Positions 34,901-46,000 of a stretch of DNA of 64,000 nt are shown here, one piece after another. Made by a program: the position numbers and the translations under genes. The DNA lies in NCBI GenBank assembly GCA_030248065.1, contig JASAMV010007717.1, positions 1 to 64,000 of the forward strand, read 5' to 3'. This DNA is from Rhynchonema sp. JSB1_4 (Eukaryota > Nematoda > Chromadorea > Monhysterida > Xyalidae). Each line of letters begins with the position of its first letter. Position 1 is the stretch's first letter. The notes beneath the pieces are model-generated. The model had not been told where the DNA came from and ran no database searches. It was given only the letters and a program-made list of their open reading frames with translations.

Positions 34901-37277
34901 GAAATGTGCATGTGCACGATGATGATACCACATGGCTAAACCCGGTGTGCTCCTCATGCACACACTGAGTGTTAAGGAAAAGCACTTTTTGGCGGTCCAT
35001 GCTATCCGATTTACTGTATTTCTTCGATTTTTCCTGACAGATCATCAACACTGCCAGCGCCTATGAAATTCCATTCATGAACCAACCCCAGAGTTTGTTG
35101 CCAGGATCGATTGCATGAAAATCTGAGCCAAACAAAACGCACCCAGATCCAGCGCCGACGTGAGCCGTTTTGTGGCCGACGTGGTTGAATCCGAGAACGT
35201 GGCGATAATCTTCATTTTGCCGATATTTTTGCCGAAAATATCACAAATCAGGTTCGTCACATAATCATGGTATTTGTTGAGTCGCAACTGCGATGCCGGA
35301 ACGACCAGTGCGACGGCGTGCATCTGAAAGCATATCAAGCAATATTTTGATTCAAAAATTCTTGTGCGCTCAGTGTGAAATGTCGTTTTAAATACAAAAT
35401 CGTTTTAGAAAGAGCTAAAACAGCTGACAGCAACCCTTTTTCGTGCCTGCAACAGGCAGGCGGGTTTAGAAAAAACCATAAGCAAAACAAAAATTGCTAA
35501 AAAAGGCTGATGACTGGTGACTTGTTTGAAAAAAACGTTTTGTTTTTCGAAAAAGAAAACATTCTCACTGAAAATATAAATCACCGCAGGTTTAGTCACT
35601 ATAGTGTCAATCTAAATGTCAGATTACCAAGTGTGATGCAAAGAATTGCACAAGATCTTCATGAAACATTTCATTCTGACCTGCTCTACGCCCAATTTGC
35701 CGGATCTGAACGCTTCGCGCATTCGTTTCACCGTCTCAGCATCATTCCCCTCGCCCCCGGTATCCCCCAATCCGGGACAGTCGATGAATGAAACATCAAA
35801 GTCATATTTCCTGTCGGATTCCGGCACGCGGATGGTGTAGGATGTCAGCCATTCCGTCTGACTCACCGCTTGCGATTTGTTGCCTGAATGTGAACGGAAA
35901 CAGTTGCTAAATGAATGATGTTTCATTTTTGGGGGTTGATAAGCACAAAACACACTTGCTGTGATTCAACCGGAACGACTACAGTAATGAATTTGATCAG
36001 CATAATTAGTCAAAGTCGAAGTCGTTATAGAAAGCAATGTGTCGCAAACACACGACGAAGGTACGTGTAGACCGTCCGTTACAGGGGCGCCAAAAGTTCA
36101 AATTCAAAACCAGCCAAGCACCTTCATCCTTGTGTGTGACAACAGCCAATCGTATTCTATCATCGTATTCAACACCGAACAAATAGTGCACAGCGGCGTT
36201 GACCAGTGTGGTCTTTCCCGACCCTGTCATGCCCATCAATAAAACGGTACGTCGCGGCGCCGGTCGATGCAGTGGTTTGCGTGACACTCGTCCTCCGCGC
36301 TCCTCCGCCATGCGTTGACCGTTGAACGTGCCCGGTTTGCGGACGGTAACTTGACGAATCTTGTGCGCGTAGTCGCAGGCCTGTTATTGGGGGATATTTT
36401 GAGTTTCAAAACATCAGATTACGAGAATTCAGAATATCTAGTGCCGCGCGCGTGTGGTGTAACTCACGTGCATTTATGATACTCAAATCAGCACAAACTA
36501 TGTATTATTATAAGTCGAACACGAACTGCATACTTTCTCATGTAGATCCAATTTGACGATTTTGATCTTAATGTTCTCTGTAATTAGATTTTCATTCGAT
36601 CGCCATTTCGGTCGATCTTGCAACGCAGCCCTGTTGTTGTTGTTGTTTGTGACCTTGTGCCCTCTTCGCTGTCGGCGTTCCGCTGCTACACTCACTGGCG
36701 GTTGGGTGATCTCCATGCTGTCGTAGCTGCATAAATTGAAATGTGTGAAAAATATTGTTCTTCGTGAAACAGAACTTCACATTTTTCTGATAGTTAACTT
36801 GTTGGGGGTAATATGGCGGAAACTAAATGACTTTGCTTGCCAGTTACGGGTTACGGGATCAGTAGCATGGGAAATCTGGTTGACGTTTCATGATAAAAAT
36901 GTGTTCGGTCTGTCTCATATTATTGTTTTTGAAGACGACACAATGACGACTTTCTTGTGCAATCGCAGCGTGCGTTAAAATGGATCGAAACGGATCATTC
37001 GAACAACAAAAGCTCAACGTTACTGAAGAACCAGCAGAGTGCAAGGAGCTTTGTGAGGTCAAGAGCGCAAACACAGTCAAAGCACAACTACCGGCGGTGA
37101 AGTTTTGAACGAAAAAAAATCAAAATTATACCCGCTGCTATTCGTGTCATCCAAACTCATCACGTCCTGCCCATCATTATATCCCATCGGATTGTTGGCT
37201 TCCAATCTGTGATTTGTGATCCGTTTTCCGCCGCTGGGCTTGTAGCCGAACGCTCGCTCTCTCGTCGATGGGGGCAT
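31916..37277 (-). CDS. P-loop GTPase with C-terminal Cys-rich region, complete
   Basis: Ten exons join in phase: 37277-37132, 36726-36534, 36380-36122, 35883-35681, 35323-35143, 34106-33980, 33775-33488, 33098-32831, 32467-32261, 32011-31916; 655 aa. The Walker A/G1 motif GMTGSGKTT is at about 163-171, G3 DCPGLGD at 234-240, and a likely G4-region strand (IIATFSDSTT) follows. Then come FNNS, a W...F helix, and a Cys cluster bridging an intron (CKRCEETCHFPC, later CLSCENRC). A closing IALRPSHMSTIEYIELMI block is conserved in this family by my recollection. The layout matches uncharacterised animal TRAFAC/AIG1-like GTPases rather than Ras or septins. The start ATG lies 5 nt after TTTCAG|GCAAA, as expected at a trans-splice acceptor. 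Cellular role unknown. Confidence 0.85.
34168..34523. mobile_element. hAT-like element with perfect 8-bp target duplication, in GTPase gene intron
   Basis: 356 bp from CAGGGTTGGATTAAA to TTTAATCCAACCCTG, flanked by ATGTACAC at 34160-34167 and 34524-34531. Arms are A/T runs; the middle has unique sequence. It lies between GTPase exons 35323-35143 and 34106-33980. Confidence 0.92.
34817..34849. repeat. 33-bp GGTGCACC repeat (family B), plus-oriented copy
   Basis: GGTGCACC at one end and GAATGCACC at the other enclose AGCTCATCATCAGTGC. Homology with the copy at 60725-60757 extends past the repeat through CCACGTGACC. It lies in a GTPase gene intron, opposite in orientation to that gene. Confidence 0.8.
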
Positions 37278-37681
37278 TTTGCCTGAAATTATTGCGTTTG
37301 GAATATTAGTGCGGTGAGCATGAGAATTGCTCATTTAATTCCTCAATTCAGAGACAAAGTATGGTGGGTTTGGAGTTTCACCTAACGCTTTCCATTTTCT
37401 TATTACGAACGAGCACAAACAAATCTTCGCAAGGTTTTGCTTGACTCTCGTCTTTTTATAATTGTTTCGGCAAAGTTTCCGGCAGTGTTGTGTTCTGTAA
37501 GTTGCAGAGATAATAGAGTTTTACAATGCTTTCGGTTTCGCTCGAGCCTTCAGCTCTGAGTTAACGTAATTCACGCGCAACGCACATGCGCACATAACAT
37601 AAGACTAGTCACATGCGATGGAGTGCGTGTGTATGTGTGTTTATCGATTAAAAACTTGATCGCTTCCAACCACATTCTGTT

Positions 37682-38640
37682 TCACCAACCGATCAATAAT
37701 ATAAAACATCGATAGGAGAACGCTGCGTTTGGCTGGTCCGGAGACTTTGGGTTCTCATAATACTGTTTAAAATTGAAGCCCCATCGTCGTAACTTGACCG
37801 CCACTTCTTTTATTCTGTTCTTTTTATGTTTTTTTATGAAATCGGCAACATAACCCTTTGACAATTCCTTGACGATCTATGTAAGTTGCCCACAATCAAA
37901 TAAGCCATGAATTCCGTCCACACAAAGTCAAACTTGCGCCCCTCTATCTATACCAACTTTACCATTTTTCCACGCCACATGTATACATCCGCAATGGCTC
38001 GGGTCTATCTGATGTTTCAGGTCCTGATGTCTTTTCAGTGCGAGTGTGCGTTGCACTTGGTCCCGCACCTGGCGTTCGTCTTCCGTCAGCGTCATCTCCC
38101 CGCCGACAATTACGCGCAGCCATTTGCCTGAATTGTAAAGGCGGATGGGCATTGTTTTAATGTGGTTTTGTGAAACATCAGGTTCTCGGAGTCATCTGTG
38201 TGCTTTCGCACGAGACGATGACCTGGTGCACCGCATACGTTCGTGAAATAAAGCCGATCGAAAATTGGGAACCAAAAACCACGTAGCTGTATCGCTCATA
38301 TTTGATTAGAGTTGATGCTACTTGAAGTGCGTTGGTATGCCAATATCAGACCCAACAAAGTATAAATTGTGAATTATCAACCACCTTAACCTTTCATTCT
38401 GATCATGTGCTCCGTGATTCGTGTCCGCAACTTTTTCACTGCGACCTCCGGTCTGAGATACTGTAGATTCAGATCCCTAACCTCCTGCCCGGTATTCAGC
38501 TTATCGTAAACGGCCTCTTCGAGGTTCGCAATATCCGTTTCAACCCCGGCAAAAGTGGCGGCCCTGAGTCGACCAACCAACGCCCTTAATTCGGCGTCAT
38601 ACGGTCCCAGCGGTTGGGGACTCAACGACATGGGGGTCAT
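37682..38640 (-). CDS. Small three-exon gene, function unknown
   Basis: Exons 38640-38391, 38127-37934 and 37876-37682 join in phase to 212 aa. The protein is helical and charged: DIANLEEAVYDKLNTGQEV, TEDERQVRDQVQRTLALKRH, then a basic tail KKHKKNRIKEVAVKLRRWGF. There is no signal peptide or membrane segment, and no family recognised. An upstream in-frame Met at 38685 would add 15 aa; the Met at 38640 follows a possible TCTGCAAG acceptor. The stop is 405 bp upstream of the GTPase start codon on the same strand, so the two may share a transcript. Confidence 0.7.
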
Positions 38641-39660
38641 TGCTGACGATGCTTGCAGACTTGGATGCGTGGAGTGCGTGTACATTTTTACTTGTGTGTT
38701 GTTTTAGGACTAAAATTGGCACGCACATGGGCAAATTTTTGGAATTTGGTTTCAGCTGATTGACTTTTGATACCTAGTCGCTTTGGCTGAAGACTCGGAA
38801 TATGTAGGTACATATAGCAGGTCACTGTGGGCGGACTCGACCCAGTCACACGGTAGATGTACAGTCTCGTCTCCTTATAGTGAAGTGATTGGGACACGGC
38901 ATTTTCGCTAACACGACAGGGAGCTTTTATAAATTGGAAGCCAAACTGTTGGTCACTATGTGGAGCGGCGTTTCATTCTGCAAAGGTTCACTATAAAGAA
39001 GACACACTGTATGCAGGTAAATATATGTACCTCAATCGTCTTCAGCTTCACTCATGAATTTTTCACGCTCGATCTGTCTTGAGACAAAGACCCATCGTTT
39101 GGCGCCGCGTTCGCTCCATTTTTTCGGTTGCCTGGCAACTTTTAAACTGGGCCACCTCCAAATGTGTGTGTGAGTGGTTTCGCACAAAATAGACATTCAC
39201 TTTGACTGAGCGAACATGTTCTCTTTTTCTACCCGGACAAGAAGAAACAAAGGGTTCTCACAGGTGAAACACACAATGGTCGTTTTTATCATACGAATTA
39301 TAAGCAAACCAGCGCATTCTACAAAAACTTTAGCACCGTATCAGCCGTTCTCAAAAAAATACAGTAACTCTGATCATTCGAATTCGAAATCCATTCCAAA
39401 TAAGCTGCTGGGTCTGCATGTCCAAAAAGGACAACAATGTAACAACCGTGAAATAAAGAAAAAAGCACTGAAAGTGTGTACATATTCACAAACAAGGCAT
39501 TCGAGAAAGATTACTTGAGAAAGAAAAACTGGATTATTGTTTTTAGCTTGAGAAAAATCACAGCTTACGCCGCTCATACATTCCGCAAAACAGTAATAAG
39601 AGCACAGAAAAATCAGCTTTCATAAATTTCTGTACAATATGGCGACTCATATTACAGCGG

Positions 39661-39795
39661 TCAATTCAAGTGGTCAAATCACTTCGTCATCTCACAAACT
39701 CCTCCGAATGCCATGTGTTATAATTTTCTCGCGCTGGCTTGGGGCTGCTGTGAGTTAACGAAGTGATTTGACTTAAGTTCACCACTGTATTGGCC
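39661..39795. mobile_element. Inverted-repeat miniature element
   Basis: TCAAATCACTTCGTCATCTC on the left pairs with GAGTTAACGAAGTGATTTGA on the right, with GGTC/GTTCACC context outside. Related ends occur at 46988-47060. It lies downstream of the KANK stop. Confidence 0.7.
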
Positions 39796-40090
39796 AATAT
39801 GGCAATTCAGAAACAATAATGCAGAATGGAGGAACCCAGGACAAAACGGTGCGGAAGAAACGATGAAAAATATTCGAGTAAATTTTGAAGCAGCAGGTAT
39901 ATTAGTTGGGAAACGCAATCTTTAAAAATAATGTCCGATATAAAACATGGCAAAATCACAGAATCAGTTTTTCGCATCGATATAATTTAAATATAAAAGT
40001 TTTTCAAAAAAATATGCCGCACAATGTAAAATTTAAATCCCATACAAATAAAAAAACGGGAAGCAGAATCTGTGTTATATGAGGATCATC

Positions 40091-43000
40091 TCAAGACGTG
40101 TTGGGTGATGTTTCACTGGTGGTATTAGTATCCGAGGGTTGAGAGTCCGGTGTTTCAACAGATGATGCACTGGTCTTATCAGTAACGGTACCCATTGTCT
40201 TGCCGTGATTCAAATGAGCGTAAATGAGCATGCCAATGTGTCGGTGTTGATTCTCAACGGCTATGGATAATGCTGTGCTCCCGTCCTGAAATTGCAAGGT
40301 CATTTTGTACCAGAGGTTTCCATCCACAGCCATCCCCGAACTGTGTCCCATGGGACTTCGTTTGGGATGCACATTTTTGTGAGCCGAAACGCATTTGACA
40401 CCAATGATGAGCAAAGCTTAAACCTGCCAGAGTTAAGGCTGATTTATACTTTGTCTCGTTGCGATACACGCAACAATTTCTGACGTGCTGATTGACTGTT
40501 GGTCGCACATGAGCCAATCAACGCGCGAGAAAATGTTGCGTGTATCGCAACGAGACAAAGTATAAAGTGGCCTTAATACTACCTGACCTTGCCGTGTCAG
40601 CTTTTTCATCAAATATGCACGAAAAACTCGGATAGAATAAGCCATTTGTGTCCCAAGCTTGAGCCTGACTAAGCCTAACCTGAGCCACAGCTTAGACCCA
40701 CACGACGAAGGTTAAAGCCCAGGCCGAAGCCTGAACCTGCGCGTGAACGTGAGGCTTAAGCCTAAGCCACAACAATTTTGGCCTAAGTGTGAAACCTGAA
40801 TTTAGGCCTAAAGCCCATTCATACTCACATAATCAGCCAATGCGGCATCGATATCCTGTTGTTGCAACAGCCACTTGATAATGTCCAAATGTCCGTGTTC
40901 TGCAGCGCACATCAACGCCGTCGACCCGTCTTCGTCTTGCACATTCAGGCCCGCCCCGGCCGAGACAAGGAGCTGGACGGTTTCCAGCTTACCGTACGAC
41001 ACAGCCAACATCAGAGCCGTTTGGCCGTGCTGAAGTAGTTGGGAGAAAAATTGCAGTGGATACAGTCGACCCTCTTTATTGTGAACCCCATTTTGATCAC
41101 CCGTCTTACATACCGTCCTTACCAATTACTACACAGTGAATATTCGTTATGGTGACCGAAAATTGCACAATCCGATTATATTGCATGTATGTCACAGCAG
41201 AGTGTGGACTGTGTTTAGACCACGATTTATACACACTGCAGAGTTTTCCTAAGGGCGGCCTTAGGTTAAATCCGGAAACCGGAATCCGGAAATATTTCCC
41301 GAAAACGCATTATTTTTGCATGTTAGTTTTTGCGTTTTCCGGAAATATTTCCGGAGTCCGGAAATGTTTTGTATTTTTGCATGCAAATTATTTCCGGTTT
41401 CCGGATTCCGGATTTAACCTAAGTTGGCCCTAAAGTCATATTGCAAAAACTCATTCATATTTAACAAAATGACAGCACAAATACAGCTGTGGCCGGGCGA
41501 TTGGACAAAGCAGGTTTGACCAAGACTACTTTGAGCAAGTGAAAAAGAGGAGGGCCAAAAGAGCAGAGCACTTATTTTGTTCCAATGGCTTAGGTTTAGA
41601 CTGATTTTGGTATCAGGCTTAGGCTTAGACAGGTTTACACTTGAGATTAGTTTTGTGTTCGGGCTTAGGCTTAGGCCTTTTCGTCTTTAGATTCTGCTCT
41701 TTTGGACTCTGCTCTTTTTCACTTGCTCAAACTGGCCTTGCTCCAATTGCCCGTCCGCCAACAAAGCTCGTCCACGTCCAACCTGTGACGCTTTGATGTT
41801 GACATCACCCATGTGGAACAACCTCTGCACCACCATCTTCTGCGTGTCGTTCTCCAGGGGACACAAAGCGCCGAGCATAACGGGCGTGTAGCCAGCCTTG
41901 TTGGGGGTGTTGAGGTGACAGACCTTACTGTCAAGCAAGAGAGACACGATGTCGAAGTTACCGTGCGACACCGCGTAGTGAAGGGCGGTGTTCAGCTGCA
42001 AAGGTGAAACATTTTTATTGTAAGGTCGCTGACCTTTCCTAAAATACAGACCATCCGGGGGATTGAGTCCAAGGACAGTGATTTAGTGATGATTCAAATG
42101 CATATTTCGAGTGATTTCAGCCAACGTGTGGAAAATCATAGACGAAAAACAAATTATTCATCATAGAGCATGCCACAAGAAACATCAACGCGACGTTGCA
42201 TATATCTTATCGAATGCCACTCCGCCACATTCTTTCGAAGAGTGAAAGAATAAAGCTGTCTTTCAAAACGTACATTTTGGTCGGTCATGTTCACAACTTT
42301 TCTGAGCAATTTCGGCGAGTATCCTTCCAGTGCGTCCATAAATGCTTCGACGTAATGCGCACTGGATGAGCGTCTGGCGGCCGCTTTCAGCCATTCGTGT
42401 TGAAGATATTGGTTGGCCCACAGCTGAAGAGGGCGCAGGGTGATGTTTCAACGCGGCATCATGTGGACAACAGTGTCATCTGGCACTGACGATGACCTGG
42501 TGCACCGCCCGTCTGTGATCAATCACAGGTTGTTGAAACAATCGACAAATAAACAAACCAAAAATAATCTTATCAGCAAACAGCTTCACATGATCAGCCG
42601 CCCATGCCATTTCTTGTGCGCGTTTCAGTACTGAGGATCACCTAATGCACCCAGCGTCTGTTTCAACAAGAAAAACCCCAAAATTCCGACTCTGACGAGC
42701 GCCACACGCACCACTTTATCCTTCGGCACCTCCTGTTTCGCATCGACTCTGTCCAACACCTCACAGGCTTCCTTCAAAGGCACAGTCATTTCGAATGCAC
42801 CCGTGCTACTCGACTGGGCCAACGTGGCGGACTCGGCCATTTGTTTGGCTGATGTTTCACACGTACTACTTATTAGCCCATCGGCCGTGTATGTGCCTTC
42901 TTCAATGCTGTGGTCGTCACTGTCGCTGGAGCTCTCGCTCCCCGATGGCCTGCAAAATATTTTGATTGGGTTTTTTTTAGTTTCTTTTTTCAATTCTGAT

Positions 43001-46000
43001 TTTCAAAATATACAGCATGCCACTCATTTGTGAGACTTTGCGCGTGTGTATGTGACAGCGGTAGCGGCTAATTGTTTTGTCGTCAACGAATGACAGCAGC
43101 CCTGAATGAGCGCGAGAAACAAAAAATGTACATGGCATTCCGGCTGAGTTTGGTGACGAAACTTGACACGACTTCTGTTGACGACATGACAATAGGCCGC
43201 CTCATCTGTCACCTAATGCCCTGTCAACATTGCACTGAAACTTAGTTGGTCTATTCCTCCTTGTTTTGATTGAGAATTCAAGTCATGTGAAGAGAAGTGA
43301 ATGAAAGCAAAAACACACAAGTGAAATATACAACGGAGAGAAAAGCTAAATCACGGGGGGCGCAGAAGAAGTATCGCTGCTAACAAAATCATTAGGTGTA
43401 CATACACATGATCAAAAGCTGTTTCAAGCGTAAGCGTGTTTGAGTATCCCCATGTTTCTAATCACAGGTTCACATGAGTGACCCTGACAAACTAAATGTG
43501 ATGGCGCTGCTAAATGCTCAACGAAACATAACAGCAGCAGCTGCCCATAATGGCATGAGCGTTACAAGCTGCGCTTGATGTCTATTCATGTGTGTCGCAT
43601 GCCACAAAGCTGTAGACAACTATTGACAAGTACACCTACTGCAAAACTGCGCCATCGGCAAAGCGCATGTGCACAGGTTATGTGTAGCCTGTGCGGAATG
43701 CGCATGTCTGCTTTACTTGGCATACCTGTAATTATTCTAGAGTATTAGTGTAGTGTGTTGAAACACGGCATTAGCCATACGCAGCTCTCAGCTGTGCAGA
43801 TTTTTCATGAAGAGCTATGTACGGTATCGCAAAGCAGTATACTGTACGGAAACCCTATGCTGTGATTGTTGGATTCAAAAACCAGGTATATTTCGTACAG
43901 CAGGTGAACTACATAGACACATTTTGAAATGAACAATGTTCCGATTGTAAATAGTCATTGCAACAATACCCCTACATACGTACATATATACCGTCACGTT
44001 TACGTAAGCATCATGTGCTTGTCTCATGCATGTCTGATATGTACATAAAGTATGCGTTTTCATGTGCGCTTTGAACACCGGATACTCCAAAACATGGTCT
44101 GCAATAAAATACACAGTGTTGGAATTCGAAACACGCGTGCGTTTTGCCAAAAGTAGCTCAATATTTTTTATGAAAAAAACATCTGGTTATATTTATCTAA
44201 ATTCAGCAGAAAACCGCGAAAGCATCAATAAGCTGCAGCCAGTTTTATTCAGGCGCGCGCGCGGGCGTTGTGATAACAGGCAGGGTCCGGGGACCGTTTA
44301 GTTGGCTCAGCAGCCATAGCATGATAAGCACAGGGAATGTATTTATTGGGTCACCCACTATTTCTAGCAAGTTGACCCATTGAAGTTGGAGATATACCAT
44401 GTTGACGACATCGACAATATTGTGGTGCAGGAAGTGAGAATTATTTATGCTTTCGCTGCGATACACAGACACACACGCACGCGCGACACTCATTGCCAGT
44501 ATTGTTGTGTGTGGGAAATTTTGATTTCTAGTCCCGCGCGTGAATAGCCTGGTGCGCACTTTTCATTAAAGATTGATTTATCAGCTAATGCATCAAAGCT
44601 TCATTAAGTTCTTCTCCGAAATGATTACCATGGCTTAGGGTTGCGCTCACTGTTTAGTACACGGCCCTAAATTTCTGAATTTGCAGAGAATGATACGCAC
44701 GCAGACATGAATTTTGAATTCGATAGGCCAAAGACAGTGATGAGCCCCGGTTCTCAATATCGTAAACGCTCAATTTAGACTGAAATTCGGATAGAAATGT
44801 TTCTGTTTCAAGCTTGCAACGACCTACAGCGGTGTCCAAACTAGTTAAAACACCAACACTGCAAATTTGTGGCTGGTGAAACGAAAATTACAATAATTTG
44901 CTGGCCTTCAACGAAGCCGAACAAAGATATTTGTTTGCATATAATACCTGAAGAAGTAAGGAATCGCTCACTTCTGCATGAGGGAACACCAAAACTTTCA
45001 AAAAAAGCACCAAAACAATTTCAAAGCACCATAAAGCGCAAAATTGCCGCAATTCATTTATGAACGTGCGCATTAGACACGAGATGTACAATTCTGCAAT
45101 GTGCGCGTGTTAAACGTAAAAATCGACGCGCTATTTTCAAGGGAAAATTCATAGTGTAGCATGATATTTAGCAGAATTGGTTTTTTTCAGTTATATAAAA
45201 CACGCGCAAGTGCCGTATGCTGAATCAAACTTTTCTGGTTTCAAGGGAAAATGTTACATGCAGACATTGCTATATTTTTTTGAGTTGCCCAGGGATTTTC
45301 AATCATTAGAAAGGCAAGATGACATATAGTAACCCAAAAGGACACTGCTAAAATTCGAATTCTTCATGCACGCAAAATTTTAGCAGATGGATATAAATAA
45401 TTTGCAAATACGTGGAAACATGACTACTACAGACGCTCAAATACACGCACATTATATTGAGCAATTTATACAAATAATATATGTATCCAGATGCATGTTA
45501 AATACAGCCAGGTGCGTGAGGCGATCATTACATACATACCCAAGTCCACAGTTGTTGCTACCACTTGTTGATATTTGATATTATTCACGCCCGCATGCAA
45601 ACATATTGCTCGTATGTACATACCTATCACATTAAAATTTCTACCAAATTTGCTCATGCGCGCAAGCAATCCAACCTTTGCATCGAACAAACAAGACGAA
45701 ATTTATCAAAAATAAATTGAAACTAGGTAAAAAAAGTCATTGAAACCCCACATACCGTGATGTTTCATCGAGCGGCTGGACGTCCCCGACCAGTTTCTTG
45801 TCCGCCTGTCCTTTCTGCGTGTCCTTTGCGTCCTTACTGTCCTCACAAGCAGCGTTGTCGTAGGCTTGTCCTTTCGCGGACACTGGTCGTCGCGGACTGC
45901 CGGGCCACGAACGAACCATCACCTGTATGGGATTCGATTGTGAAATTTGTTTTTTCTCGTGAAATTAGACAATTTTTATGAATTGAAAATAATATATATG

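Larger units (their letters stand above)
40091..42423 (-). other. KANK C-terminal ankyrin-repeat exons
   Basis: Exon 42423-42274 (50 codons) gives LWANQYLQHEWLKAA and YSPKLLRKVVNMTDQN. Exon 41995-41783 (71 codons) gives LNTALHYAVSHGNFDIVSLL and NKAGYTPVMLGALC. Exon 41029-40829 (67 codons) gives GQTALMLAVSYGKLETVQLL and GSTALMCAAEHGHLDIIKWL. Exon 40285-40091 (64 codons and stop) gives DGSTALSIAVENQHRHIGML. Order, spacing and wording match the five-repeat ankyrin domain of KANK proteins, which binds kinesin KIF21A in vertebrates. Confidence 0.93.

Noticed and set aside
35781..35800. TGAAACATCA copy counted as an intronic motif
   Set aside because: It lies inside the GTPase exon encoding the DVSFIDC part of the G3 region, so it is a chance coding match; likewise 25672, 40108, 42851 and 45760 are coding.
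44245..44559. 104-aa minus-strand open frame
   Set aside because: No splice sites in phase, no recognisable domain, low-complexity hydrophobic run; it lies in a long KANK intron.
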